NCBI RefSeq assembly: GCF_003173595.1
Contig: NZ_QGNZ01000002.1
Location: forward strand, 1,044,273-1,108,272
Reading direction: 5' to 3'
DNA: 64,000 bases
Source of the DNA: Pedobacter yonginensis
Lineage (GTDB): Bacteria > Bacteroidota > Bacteroidia > Sphingobacteriales > Sphingobacteriaceae
Under the pieces are notes generated by a model, which was not told where the DNA came from, ran no database searches, and was given only the letters and a program-made list of their open reading frames with translations. This document shows, piece by piece, positions 35,184 to 43,882 of this stretch. The first letter of the stretch is position 1. Each line of letters opens with the position of its first letter. Position numbers and translations under genes: made by a program.

Positions 35184-35933
35184 ATGAAGTTAGACTTTAC
35201 CAATAAGATAATTCTTGTAACTGGGGGTACCAGAGGAATTGGAAAACAAATTGCTGAAGATTTCCATGCCTTAGGAGGTACAGTATTAATTACTGGTACC
35301 CATGCTGAACAAATAGAAGAGTTGAATAACGTTTCTTTGAAATCAGGGGAAAGAAAACATTTCTTCTGTGTTAATTTTACGTCATCGCAAAGTGTTGATC
35401 AATTTCTGGTTCAATTGGCAGAATATTCAAAAATTGATGTTCTGATCAATAATGCAGGTCTTAATAAACATAATAGTGTAGAAAATATCATAACTGCAGA
35501 ATGGGATGATATGATGGCTGTAAATGTTACAGCACCGTTTAAGCTCATTAGAGATGTAAGCCCAAGAATGATCGAAAATAATTATGGAAGAATTATAAAT
35601 ATCGCTTCCATATTCAGTAAAATTGGTAAAGAACGTCGTACATGTTACACAACTACTAAGTTTGGTGTAGATGGCTTAACTTTAGGTGTATCTAATGATT
35701 TATCAAGGTATAATATTTTAGTAAACACCGTCTCACCTGGCTTTATTATGACAGATATGACCCGTACAAATCTAAGCCAAAAGGAAATCGAAGATCTTAC
35801 CCAACAAATCCCAGCTAAAAGAATGGGACAGGTACAAGATATATCACGAGCAGTCATTTTTTTGGCTAGTGATTTAAATTCCTATATCACTGGTCAAAAT
35901 ATAGTTGTCGATGGAGGCTTTACAAATGTCTGA
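35184..35933 (+). CDS. Short-chain dehydrogenase/reductase (FabG-like)
   Basis: A 249-aa classical SDR with the cofactor motif VTGGTRGIGKQIAEDF (residues 11-26), INNAGLNKHNSVENI, NIASIFSKIG with the catalytic Ser and CYTTTKFGVDGLT with the YxxxK pair. The end SDLNSYITGQNIVVDGGFTN is typical. It overlaps the cyclase gene by 8 bp. In this setting it probably reduces or oxidises a ring or side-chain hydroxyl rather than a fatty-acyl chain. Confidence 0.85.
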   Translation: MKLDFTNKIILVTGGTRGIGKQIAEDFHALGGTVLITGTHAEQIEELNNVSLKSGERKHFFCVNFTSSQSVDQFLVQLAEYSKIDVLINNAGLNKHNSVENIITAEWDDMMAVNVTAPFKLIRDVSPRMIENNYGRIINIASIFSKIGKERRTCYTTTKFGVDGLTLGVSNDLSRYNILVNTVSPGFIMTDMTRTNLSQKEIEDLTQQIPAKRMGQVQDISRAVIFLASDLNSYITGQNIVVDGGFTNV

Positions 35934-36999
35934 GTTAATTACGATTCAATCAAAAGTTAATGGAGCATATACCGTTAGCTTTATTAATGATCTTTCAAAT
36001 CAACTTGCCAAAGATGTTGAAGACGGCAATTGTATTTTCATTATCGACGAAACAATTACAAAGCTTTTTGGGGCTGATCTTTCTGCTGTTATTAGTAAAG
36101 GACGATATGTATTAGTTTCATCCAATGAGCAAAATAAGACAATGGACTATACTCAAGAAGTTATTAGAAAGCTTCTGGATTTAAATGTTCGTAAAAATGA
36201 TGCTTTAGTTGCAATAGGAGGAGGAATTACGCAAGATATAGTCGCATTTATTTCATCAATTCTTTTTCGTAGTGTGGAGTGGCGATTTTATCCAACAACA
36301 CTTTTAGCTCAATGTGATAGCTGCATAGGAAGTAAAAGTTCGATTAATTTTGATCAGTACAAAAATCTTATTGGCACTTTCAATCCACCATCCAAAATAT
36401 TTATTTACACAGACTTCTTAAATACACTTACTGAATCTGAAATTAGATCTGGAATTGGAGAAATGTTGCACTACTTTTTTACTGAGGGAATTGAGCTCGC
36501 ACAGCAAATCTCTGACGAATACGAGCAACTTTTAACAAATAGAGCATTGTTGTCTAAATTTATCAGTAATAGTTTAAGGATAAAAAAACATATTATTGAA
36601 ATTGATGAATTTGACACATCAATAAGGCACATATTTAATTATGGTCATACATTTGGGCATGCAATAGAAGCTATTACTCACTATGCAATTCCTCATGGAC
36701 AAGCAATCTCAATTGGTATGGATTTAGCTAATTATATTTCTCTGCAAAGAGGGATTTTAAGCGAGCAGGATTTCGAAAAAATGCACGAGATTTTAAACAA
36801 GAATATACCTCCGTTTAAATTCACAAAAGAAAATCTTGATGCTTATTGTATAGCGCTGTCAAGAGATAAAAAAAATAAAGGTAACCAGTTAGGAAGCATA
36901 TTAAGCTATGGGCCTGGAAATGTGAAAAAGGTATTTATTGATATTGATGAGTCTTTGAGAGAGATATTTTTGACATATTCTGAGAAATTTGGGAAATAA
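35926..36999 (+). CDS. 3-Dehydroquinate-synthase-like sugar-phosphate cyclase
   Basis: A 357-aa member of the dehydroquinate synthase superfamily. It has the NAD-binding GGGITQDIVAFISS (from residue 98), PTTLLAQCDSCIGSKSSIN, KNLIGTF, Glu179 in GIGEMLHYF, K220/K221, R234, and NYGHTFGHAIE (N238, H241, H245) with H257 in IPHGQ. The zinc and NAD residues are kept. In AroB the Glu is followed by a Lys (GLAEVIK); here that position is His182. AroB proper makes dehydroquinate; relatives cyclise sedoheptulose 7-phosphate or glucose 6-phosphate. I started it at 35926, since the frame from 35905 runs further into the SDR gene. No shikimate gene is nearby, so a secondary cyclase is likely. Confidence 0.8.
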   Translation: MSELITIQSKVNGAYTVSFINDLSNQLAKDVEDGNCIFIIDETITKLFGADLSAVISKGRYVLVSSNEQNKTMDYTQEVIRKLLDLNVRKNDALVAIGGGITQDIVAFISSILFRSVEWRFYPTTLLAQCDSCIGSKSSINFDQYKNLIGTFNPPSKIFIYTDFLNTLTESEIRSGIGEMLHYFFTEGIELAQQISDEYEQLLTNRALLSKFISNSLRIKKHIIEIDEFDTSIRHIFNYGHTFGHAIEAITHYAIPHGQAISIGMDLANYISLQRGILSEQDFEKMHEILNKNIPPFKFTKENLDAYCIALSRDKKNKGNQLGSILSYGPGNVKKVFIDIDESLREIFLTYSEKFGK

Positions 37000-37077
37000 C
37001 CCCTAAACCCATCTTCGCTTTGGTTAATAAAAAAATAAGTAATTTACTTTCTAGGGATTGTAGGTAAGGTAAACGTT

Positions 37078-38562
37078 ATGATTGTAAAAGAAAATAAAGA
37101 AGAATTTTATCAATATACGACAGATCAGGCCAATTTATCTGGAGCTTGTGATAAGGTTTTTATTGTAAAAAACAGTCAGGAAGTACGTGAAGTTGTTTTA
37201 ACAGCTAACAAGTGTAATACACCACTTACTGTTTGCGGTAACCATACAAGCCTAACAGGTTCATCATTACCATCTTCTGGTTGGGTATTGTCAACAGAAG
37301 AATTAAACGAAATAATAGAAATCAACGAACAAGAACTTTTTGCAATCGTAGAGCCGGGCGTTACATTAAAGTCTTTGCAACAAGCATTAGCGCCTTTAGG
37401 TTTGTTTTTCCCTCCTGATCCAACAGAGGATTCTTGTTTTATTGGCGGGATGATTGGAACAAATGCATCAGGAGCCAGGTCATTCGGTTTCGGACCAACG
37501 AGAGATTCTATTTTAGAATTGGACTTTATTTTGGCAGCCGGTGAGGAGATTTCCTTTTCAAGGAGTGAGAATATTCAAGAGGATAATTTTTGTATAATTA
37601 CTAAAGCAGATAATATTATACAATTTAATATACCCCAAAGTTATGTTTTACCAGATGTAAAAAATGCTGCTGGTTATTTTTTAAAATCTGGCATGAGCCC
37701 AATAGATTTATTTATTGGTGCAGAGGGTACCTTGGGTGTAATTACAAAAGCAAAACTTAAGCTAAAGAAAAGGTCGTTAGATTATGTTTCGCTGGTTGTT
37801 TTTTTTCAGGATTTATCAGATTGCTTCACCTGTATTGATTTAATCCGACAATCATCAAATAATTTTCAATTAAAAAACATAAATGGTATAGCAGCAGATG
37901 CGATAGAGTTTTTTGATAAAAATTCGCTTAACCTCTTAAGAGACAAATTTACGGATATTCCTAAAACTGCTACAGCAGCAGTGTGGATAGAATATGGTGT
38001 AAATGCAAATCAGTCTTATGAAGACATCCTAAATCAATGGGAATCTTTTTTTATAAGTCAGGAAATCGATACCTCATTTATTTGGTTTGGTGCGGATAGT
38101 AATGACAGAGCAAAAATTAAAAATATGCGTCACTCTTTACCCGTTACTGTTAATGAGATTATAAAGAAAAGAGGCTTAAGGAAATTAGGAACTGACGTAG
38201 CAGTTCCTTTTCATCTGTTCGAAGATTTCTATCGTATGGCTACCCAGGCAACAGAAGCGAAAGGCCTTCAATATGTGGCATTTGGCCATTTTGGTAATTC
38301 TCATTTGCATTTAAATATACTCCCCGCCAATGAGGTTGAAATGCAGGCTGGCAAGGCATTATATAGTAAGTTATGCACTGATGCAATTGCTTTGGGGGGA
38401 ACCTTTTCGGCAGAACATGGAGTAGGAAAGCTGAAGTGTAATTATCTTAAACAAATGATTGGGGAGGAGAATTTTGCCTTTATGAAAAAGGTTAAAGAAA
38501 TATTCGATCCCAAGAATATTTTAGGCAGAGGAACATTATTCAAACTAAATGATTTGAATTAG
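37078..38562 (+). CDS. FAD-linked oxidase, GlcD/D-lactate dehydrogenase type
   Basis: A 494-aa flavoprotein. The FAD_binding_4 domain (about residues 35-215) includes VCGNHTSLTGSSLPSSGWVL, VEPGVTLKSLQQALAPLGLF, GGMIGTNASGARSFGFGPTR and LFIGAEGTLGVITKAKLKLK. The FAD-oxidase_C domain has FGHFGNSHLHLNI and EHGVGKLKCNYLK. The family oxidises 2-hydroxyacids such as D-lactate or glycolate. It starts 78 bp after the cyclase gene, separated by a short untranslated gap. Co-location with the 2-hydroxyacid dehydrogenase suggests that both act on hydroxyacid-like intermediates of the same block. Confidence 0.85.
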   Translation: MIVKENKEEFYQYTTDQANLSGACDKVFIVKNSQEVREVVLTANKCNTPLTVCGNHTSLTGSSLPSSGWVLSTEELNEIIEINEQELFAIVEPGVTLKSLQQALAPLGLFFPPDPTEDSCFIGGMIGTNASGARSFGFGPTRDSILELDFILAAGEEISFSRSENIQEDNFCIITKADNIIQFNIPQSYVLPDVKNAAGYFLKSGMSPIDLFIGAEGTLGVITKAKLKLKKRSLDYVSLVVFFQDLSDCFTCIDLIRQSSNNFQLKNINGIAADAIEFFDKNSLNLLRDKFTDIPKTATAAVWIEYGVNANQSYEDILNQWESFFISQEIDTSFIWFGADSNDRAKIKNMRHSLPVTVNEIIKKRGLRKLGTDVAVPFHLFEDFYRMATQATEAKGLQYVAFGHFGNSHLHLNILPANEVEMQAGKALYSKLCTDAIALGGTFSAEHGVGKLKCNYLKQMIGEENFAFMKKVKEIFDPKNILGRGTLFKLNDLN

Positions 38563-38573
38563 CTTTATAGAGG

Positions 38574-39614
38574 ATGAGAAAAATAATAGATATTTCCGGT
38601 TACGGACATTCAGGTAAAACTGCTATAACTGATTATTTAAAGCAATTCGACTCTGTTTTTGGCTTTCCAAATTATGTTGAATTTGAATTGTTTAGAGTGC
38701 CAGGTGGCCTTGTTGATCTATACCATGCTTTATATGACTCATGGAATCTCATTCGCTCCAGAGTTAGGCTAAATGAATTTGACAAGCTTATACACAGGAT
38801 TGGTAGGGTGCAAACGGCATCAGACCCATTATCTTATTTTTATGCCTCTGCACATGGTTATGATCAATACTTCAATAATCGTTTTATTAAATTATCCGAA
38901 GAACTAATTACAAAAATAATTACTGGTACTCAAAAAAATACCTTCTGGCCATATGAAAATCTAAGAGTTCATCCACTAAAAGTCTTCATTAATAAATTCA
39001 AAACTAAATTTTTCAGGTCACTTACAAGTGCTGATTTATACTATTCGGATAGAAACCAGTTTGTTGGTTTAGTAAGTAATTATGTTGATAGTTTGATGAG
39101 CGAATTGGGTGAAGAAAAACATACCCATGTTATTTTAAATAATGCTTTTGACCCATTCAATCCATCCATTTGCTTGAATATGATAAACAATGGTGTTTCA
39201 ATAGTAGTGGAAAGGGATCCGAGGGATATTTATGCAAGCCAAATTAACACGGCTGATATGTATGTTCCTGATTTTGAAAAAACTAAAACAGCTGATAAGA
39301 TTAGACAACAATTTACGGGATTTAATGATATAGAGTATTTTATTTTCAGATATAAAACCATTAGGGACAATGTTATTGAGAGCCAGGATTCAAGAATCTT
39401 ACGTTTAAGATTTGAGGATTTTGTACTTGATCACGAGATATATTCAAAAAAGGTTTTGGATTTTGTAGGACTGGATCCAAATACAAAGAAGAATGATTTA
39501 AACTATAACCTTCAAAACTCTAGTAAGAGCATTGGCTTGTGGAAAAAGTATGTAGATTTGCCCGAAATAAAACTTATTGGAGAAAAATTAAGCCAATTTT
39601 GTTATAATAACTGA
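38574..39614 (+). CDS. Sulfotransferase-like P-loop protein
   Basis: A 346-aa cytoplasmic protein. The N-terminus carries a P-loop, ISGYGHSGKTAITDYL (about residues 6-21), which may be the 5'-phosphosulfate-binding loop of a sulfotransferase or a kinase Walker A motif. A later VVERDPRDIYASQINT (about residues 215-230) strongly resembles the 3'-phosphate-binding R-DPRD...S motif of PAPS sulfotransferases. RLRFEDFVLDH near the C-terminus also fits that family. It would sulfate a hydroxyl of the glycan. No PAPS-producing genes are in the window. Its stop overlaps the next ATG by one base. Confidence 0.7.
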   Translation: MRKIIDISGYGHSGKTAITDYLKQFDSVFGFPNYVEFELFRVPGGLVDLYHALYDSWNLIRSRVRLNEFDKLIHRIGRVQTASDPLSYFYASAHGYDQYFNNRFIKLSEELITKIITGTQKNTFWPYENLRVHPLKVFINKFKTKFFRSLTSADLYYSDRNQFVGLVSNYVDSLMSELGEEKHTHVILNNAFDPFNPSICLNMINNGVSIVVERDPRDIYASQINTADMYVPDFEKTKTADKIRQQFTGFNDIEYFIFRYKTIRDNVIESQDSRILRLRFEDFVLDHEIYSKKVLDFVGLDPNTKKNDLNYNLQNSSKSIGLWKKYVDLPEIKLIGEKLSQFCYNN

Positions 39615-40873
39615 TGGATAATCGAGAATCAATTTGCTTTTATTTCCCTTATCAAGAAGATTCTGGTGTACCTGTTTTATTTGCCAGAATGGCTAATGAA
39701 TTAGCTGTTAGTTGCCCGAAACTACTGATTTATGTAATAGATTATCAAAATGGTGTAATTTCAAGAAATATCCTTAAACGAGATAATATAATTCTTATTC
39801 CTTTTAATGATAATATCGAGGTAAGCCCTCCAGAAAACGCCGTACTGGTAATGCAAACGTTTTTACCATACTACTGGCCTAAAGAACTTACGTTAAAACC
39901 CAATACCAGATTGTTTTTTTGGAACTTGCATCCACAAAATTTAATTCCATCATTACTACCAGTTCCATATTTGAGACAAATTCCCTTTAATAATTTTGGA
40001 GTTTACAAAATCCTAACTAATTTTTATACAAGATTATTTAAGAGATTGAGAGAATACGTGATTTTATTGATGAAGACAGAATCACTTTATTTTATGGATA
40101 AATCGAATCTTGATTATACATCAAAATATCTTTCCATTAATTTAGTTAAAAAAGATTACATACCTGTGCCTGTTGAATTTGACGCTAACCTAAATACTAG
40201 GAGTGAAATAAAAAATCAAGGTGAAGTTAACGTTGGTTGGATAGGCAGACTATGTGATTTTAAAAGCTATATACTTGTTTATACCATAAATAAGCTTGTA
40301 GAAATTGCACCACGTTTTAAATCTATAAAATTTAAATACCATATTGTTGGCAATGGGCCATTTTTGGAATATATTAAGAAGAATATTAATACAAGCGATT
40401 TTGTTGAAGTTGTATTTCACGGAGCAATTCCACATCATAAATTGAATAATTTCTTAGAAAATGAAATAGACATTGTAACTGCAATGGGCACATCAGCTTT
40501 GGAAGGAGCTAAACTGGGAAAGCCTACAATACTGTTGGATTTTTCATTTAAAGAGATTAAAAGAGACTATCATTTTAGATTATTAAATGAAACGATTGAG
40601 TTTGACCTGGCACATCTGATAAGTAATTCAGATTTTCAAGACGGAAATGATTCATTATACAAAATCTTTGATAAAATAATTAATAACTATGCACAGTATT
40701 CAAAGCTGGCAATAGATTACTTTATTAGAAATCATGATATAAAAAATGTAAGTCAATTATTAGTTGAAAAAATTAAAGGGGCAAGTTTGGAATATCATAT
40801 GATTAACCCATCTGTATTAAAAAAGGGGCGTATATTGCAATTTTATAATAAACTAAGACGATTAAATAATTAA
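39614..40873 (+). CDS. Glycosyltransferase, GT-B (GT4-like)
   Basis: A 419-aa protein with a Rossmann-like N-terminal half (CFYFPYQEDSGVPVLFARMA) and a GT4-type C-terminal half: VGWIGRLCDFKSYILVYTIN (about residues 201-220), YHIVGNGPFLEYIKKNI and the donor-site ALEGAKLGKPTILLDFS with the conserved Glu. It should add one sugar to the repeat unit on the cytoplasmic face. Donor and acceptor cannot be told. It follows the sulfotransferase-like gene without a gap and precedes the DegT aminotransferase by 1 bp. Confidence 0.8.
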   Translation: MDNRESICFYFPYQEDSGVPVLFARMANELAVSCPKLLIYVIDYQNGVISRNILKRDNIILIPFNDNIEVSPPENAVLVMQTFLPYYWPKELTLKPNTRLFFWNLHPQNLIPSLLPVPYLRQIPFNNFGVYKILTNFYTRLFKRLREYVILLMKTESLYFMDKSNLDYTSKYLSINLVKKDYIPVPVEFDANLNTRSEIKNQGEVNVGWIGRLCDFKSYILVYTINKLVEIAPRFKSIKFKYHIVGNGPFLEYIKKNINTSDFVEVVFHGAIPHHKLNNFLENEIDIVTAMGTSALEGAKLGKPTILLDFSFKEIKRDYHFRLLNETIEFDLAHLISNSDFQDGNDSLYKIFDKIINNYAQYSKLAIDYFIRNHDIKNVSQLLVEKIKGASLEYHMINPSVLKKGRILQFYNKLRRLNN

Positions 40874-40874
40874 G

Positions 40875-41996
40875 ATGATAAGACTTTCAAAATCTGTTGT
40901 AGGTAAACAGGAAGCAGATGCTGTAGCAAAAGTGATAATTGAAGATGGTTACTTAGGTATGGGCAGCGAAGTTGGTAAATTTGAAAAAGAGATTGCTAGC
41001 TATTTGGAAATTGCGGAAACTAATGTGGTTTGTGTTAATTCGGGGACAGCGGCATTACATTTAGCAGTAGATGCTGTAACTAATCCAGGTGATGAAGTTT
41101 TAGCGCCCTCTTTGACCTTTTTGTCTTCTTATCAAGCAGTTTCAGCTTGTGGCGCCGTACCTGTATCATGTGAGGTTTATGAAGATACATTAACCATTAA
41201 CTTAGAAGACGCGGAAAGCAAAATCACTTCAAAAACAAAAGCAATTTTAGCTGTGCATTATGCAAGTAATCTGGTAAACCTGGTTAAACTGCATGAGCTT
41301 GCAAAAAAATACAACTTAAGAGTAATAGAAGATGCTGCTCATGCTTTTGGATGTGAGTATAAAAACCAGAAAATTGGATCATTCGGTGATATTATATGCT
41401 TTTCTTTTGATGGTATAAAAAATATAACTTCAGGTGAAGGCGGTGCGATAATAACCTCTGATAAAGTCGTACTCGATATTGTAAAAGATACCCGTTTACT
41501 TGGCATTGAAAAAGATTCTGAAAAAAGATATGCTGGAACAAGGAGTTGGGACTTTGATGTAAAGAGACAAGGTTTTAGATATCATATGAGCAACATATTT
41601 GCGGCAATTGGCAGAGTTCAATTAACTAGATTTGAATCGGAATTTGCCCCAAAAAGAATTGCCCTTTGTGCTGAATATAAATTAAGATTGGCTAATGTAA
41701 AAGATTTGGAAGTACTAAGTTATGATTCTAACTCGAGAATTATATCTCATATTTTCCCAATCAAAGTAAAAAATAATAGAAGAGACGATTTAAAGTTTTT
41801 TCTTGAATCTAAAAATATCCCTACAGGAATTCACTACAAACCCAATCACCTACTTAGCCTATATTCTTCGGGTGCAGTTTTGCCGATTACAGAGAGAATT
41901 TATACAGAAATATTAACACTACCACTCCATCCAGAATTAACAACTCAGGAAGTTGAAGAAATTTGCGAATTAATTAAACAATTTTTAGATAATTAA
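40875..41996 (+). CDS. DegT/DnrJ/EryC1 aminotransferase
   Basis: A 373-aa PLP enzyme. Features include VCVNSGTAALHLAVDAVTNP, LAPSLTFLSSYQAVSACGAV, VIEDAAHAFGCEY, the PLP lysine in FSFDGIKNITSGEGGAIITS, and YHMSNIFAAIGRVQL. The lysine is present, so this is an aminotransferase and not a ColD/RfbH-type dehydrase, where histidine replaces it. It sits directly before rfbF and rfbG, so it could aminate CDP-4-keto-6-deoxyglucose; alternatively it could use the GDP-4-keto-6-deoxymannose from Gmd, as perosamine synthases do. Confidence 0.85.
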   Translation: MIRLSKSVVGKQEADAVAKVIIEDGYLGMGSEVGKFEKEIASYLEIAETNVVCVNSGTAALHLAVDAVTNPGDEVLAPSLTFLSSYQAVSACGAVPVSCEVYEDTLTINLEDAESKITSKTKAILAVHYASNLVNLVKLHELAKKYNLRVIEDAAHAFGCEYKNQKIGSFGDIICFSFDGIKNITSGEGGAIITSDKVVLDIVKDTRLLGIEKDSEKRYAGTRSWDFDVKRQGFRYHMSNIFAAIGRVQLTRFESEFAPKRIALCAEYKLRLANVKDLEVLSYDSNSRIISHIFPIKVKNNRRDDLKFFLESKNIPTGIHYKPNHLLSLYSSGAVLPITERIYTEILTLPLHPELTTQEVEEICELIKQFLDN

Positions 41997-41999
41997 ACT

Positions 42000-42773
42000 A
42001 TGAAAACAGTAATCTTAGCTGGAGGTCTGGGGACCCGTCTTAGTGAAGAAACAGTCCTTAAACCAAAACCTATGGTTGAAGTTGGTGGTATGCCAATTTT
42101 GTGGCACATTATGAAAATTTATGCTGCTTATGGCTATAGCGATTTTGCAGTAGCTTTAGGATATAAAGGAGATGTGATTAAAGAATTCTTTATGAATTAT
42201 AAATTGCACAAAAGTGATATGATCGTTAATTTACGTTCAGGAAAATTAGATTACCAAAATGATCTTTCTGAAGATTGGACTGTAGGATTACATAACACTG
42301 GTGATGCCAGCTTAACAGGTGGGAGATTGCTTAGATTAAAAAAGTTGTTTAATCCAGGTGATACATTTATGTTAACCTATGGTGATGGTGTTGCAAATGT
42401 GGACATTAATAAACTAGTTGAGTTTCATAAATCTCACGGTAAAATCGCTACTTTGACCGCAGTTAGGCCACCAGCTCGATTTGGATCAATCATCATGGAC
42501 AATAACGGCGTAATTGAAGAATTTAAAGAAAAACCACAAATTGGCGAAGGATGGATCAATGGCGGTTTCTTTGTATTTAATTACGAAGTTTTCAACTATT
42601 TAGAAAATGATGAAACGATTTTAGAAAGAGAGCCTCTCGAAAATTTATGTAAAGATGGTCAGTTAGTAGCATATCAGCATGATGATTTTTGGCAATGCAT
42701 GGATACAATTAGAGATAGAGATTATTTAAATAATATTTGGCAAGAAGCAAAGGCTCCTTGGAAGAAATGGTAA
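42000..42773 (+). CDS. rfbF: Glucose-1-phosphate cytidylyltransferase
   Basis: Makes CDP-glucose from CTP and glucose-1-phosphate. The 257-aa protein has LAGGLGTRLSEETVLKPKPM (residues 6-25), WHIMKIYAAYGYSDFAVALG, TYGDGVANVDI, GWINGGFFVFNYEVFNYL and EPLENLCKDGQLVAYQHDDF, all as in RfbF. It lies 3 bp after the DegT aminotransferase and 3 bp before rfbG, forming a classical rfbFG pair. Confidence 0.95.
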   Translation: MKTVILAGGLGTRLSEETVLKPKPMVEVGGMPILWHIMKIYAAYGYSDFAVALGYKGDVIKEFFMNYKLHKSDMIVNLRSGKLDYQNDLSEDWTVGLHNTGDASLTGGRLLRLKKLFNPGDTFMLTYGDGVANVDINKLVEFHKSHGKIATLTAVRPPARFGSIIMDNNGVIEEFKEKPQIGEGWINGGFFVFNYEVFNYLENDETILEREPLENLCKDGQLVAYQHDDFWQCMDTIRDRDYLNNIWQEAKAPWKKW

Positions 42774-42776
42774 GTT

Positions 42777-43874
42777 ATGTTTAAAAATATATATAAAGAT
42801 AAAAGAGTATTGGTAACAGGCCATACCGGATTTAAAGGATCCTGGTTAACGGCTTGGTTATTGAGTTTAGGCGCAAAGGTTGCGGGATATTCGTTGAGTA
42901 TTCCTACTGAGCCTGCTCATATTGAGGAGCTTGGCATACTATCAAAAATTGAACATCACTTGGGTGATATAAAAGATTACGATCATTTTTATAAAGTATG
43001 TCAAGATTTCAAACCTGAGTTTATTTTTCATTTAGCAGCGCAACCACTCGTAAGAGATTCATATACGGATCCTCGCAATACTTTTGAGGTAAATATGGTG
43101 GGAACACTGAATGTTTTAGAAGTTATTAGGGTGATGAGTAATACCATTAAAGTAGGTATCATGATTACGAGTGATAAATGCTATGACAATGTTGAATGGA
43201 TTTATGGTTATCGTGAAAATGATGCATTAGGTGGAGCAGACCCATATAGCGGCTCTAAGGGAGCAGCTGAACTTATCGCAAAGTCGTACATGCTGTCATT
43301 TTTTAAAGATGGCAAACCTCGCGTAGCAACTGTAAGAGCAGGCAATGTTATTGGCGGTGGAGATTGGGCTAAAGATAGAATCGTTCCTGATATAGTTAAA
43401 TCGTGGTCTAATGGAAAACCTGTGGAAATCAGAAGTCCATATAGTACTCGTCCATGGCAACATGTTTTAGAACCATTAAGTGGGTATTTAAATTTAGCAG
43501 CGGAGATTTATAATGAAGATTCAGACTTATATAATCAAGCATTTAATTTTGGTCCGGATTCAAAGATAAATAAAAACGTTGGTGAACTAATTGATGAAAT
43601 GAAATTAAATTGGTCAAATTCTCCTGGCTGGATTAATCAATCTACTGATAGCTTTATGAAAGAATCAAATCTTTTAAAACTTTCGTGTGATAAAGCTAAT
43701 ATTCAACTTAAATGGTTCCCGGTTATGGGCTTTGAAGAAACAATTGCATTTACAGTAAACTGGTATGTAGATTTTTATCAAAATAAAAAAGACATGTTCG
43801 GTGTTACCTCAGCACAAATCGATAAATATACTTCTTTAGCAAAAGAACGAGGAATTGATTGGGCCCAACAGTAG
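42777..43874 (+). CDS. rfbG: CDP-glucose 4,6-dehydratase
   Basis: Converts CDP-glucose to CDP-4-keto-6-deoxyglucose. The 365-aa extended SDR has VLVTGHTGFKGSWLTAWLLS (residues 10-29), the Trp-rich pocket, FHLAAQPLVRDSYTDPRNTF, MITSDKCYDNVEW, the catalytic Tyr/Lys in YSGSKGAAELI, and RAGNVIGGGDWAKDRIVPDI. No RfbH (E1) or RfbI (E3) gene occurs in the window, so the usual CDP-3,6-dideoxyhexose route is not supported, and the ketosugar must be used by other enzymes here. Confidence 0.95.
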   Translation: MFKNIYKDKRVLVTGHTGFKGSWLTAWLLSLGAKVAGYSLSIPTEPAHIEELGILSKIEHHLGDIKDYDHFYKVCQDFKPEFIFHLAAQPLVRDSYTDPRNTFEVNMVGTLNVLEVIRVMSNTIKVGIMITSDKCYDNVEWIYGYRENDALGGADPYSGSKGAAELIAKSYMLSFFKDGKPRVATVRAGNVIGGGDWAKDRIVPDIVKSWSNGKPVEIRSPYSTRPWQHVLEPLSGYLNLAAEIYNEDSDLYNQAFNFGPDSKINKNVGELIDEMKLNWSNSPGWINQSTDSFMKESNLLKLSCDKANIQLKWFPVMGFEETIAFTVNWYVDFYQNKKDMFGVTSAQIDKYTSLAKERGIDWAQQ

Positions 43875-43882
43875 TATAATTA

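Noticed and set aside
28885..38562. Phosphonate pathway as an explanation for the HisC-like and cytidylyltransferase genes
   Set aside because: There is no phosphoenolpyruvate mutase or phosphonopyruvate decarboxylase gene in the window.
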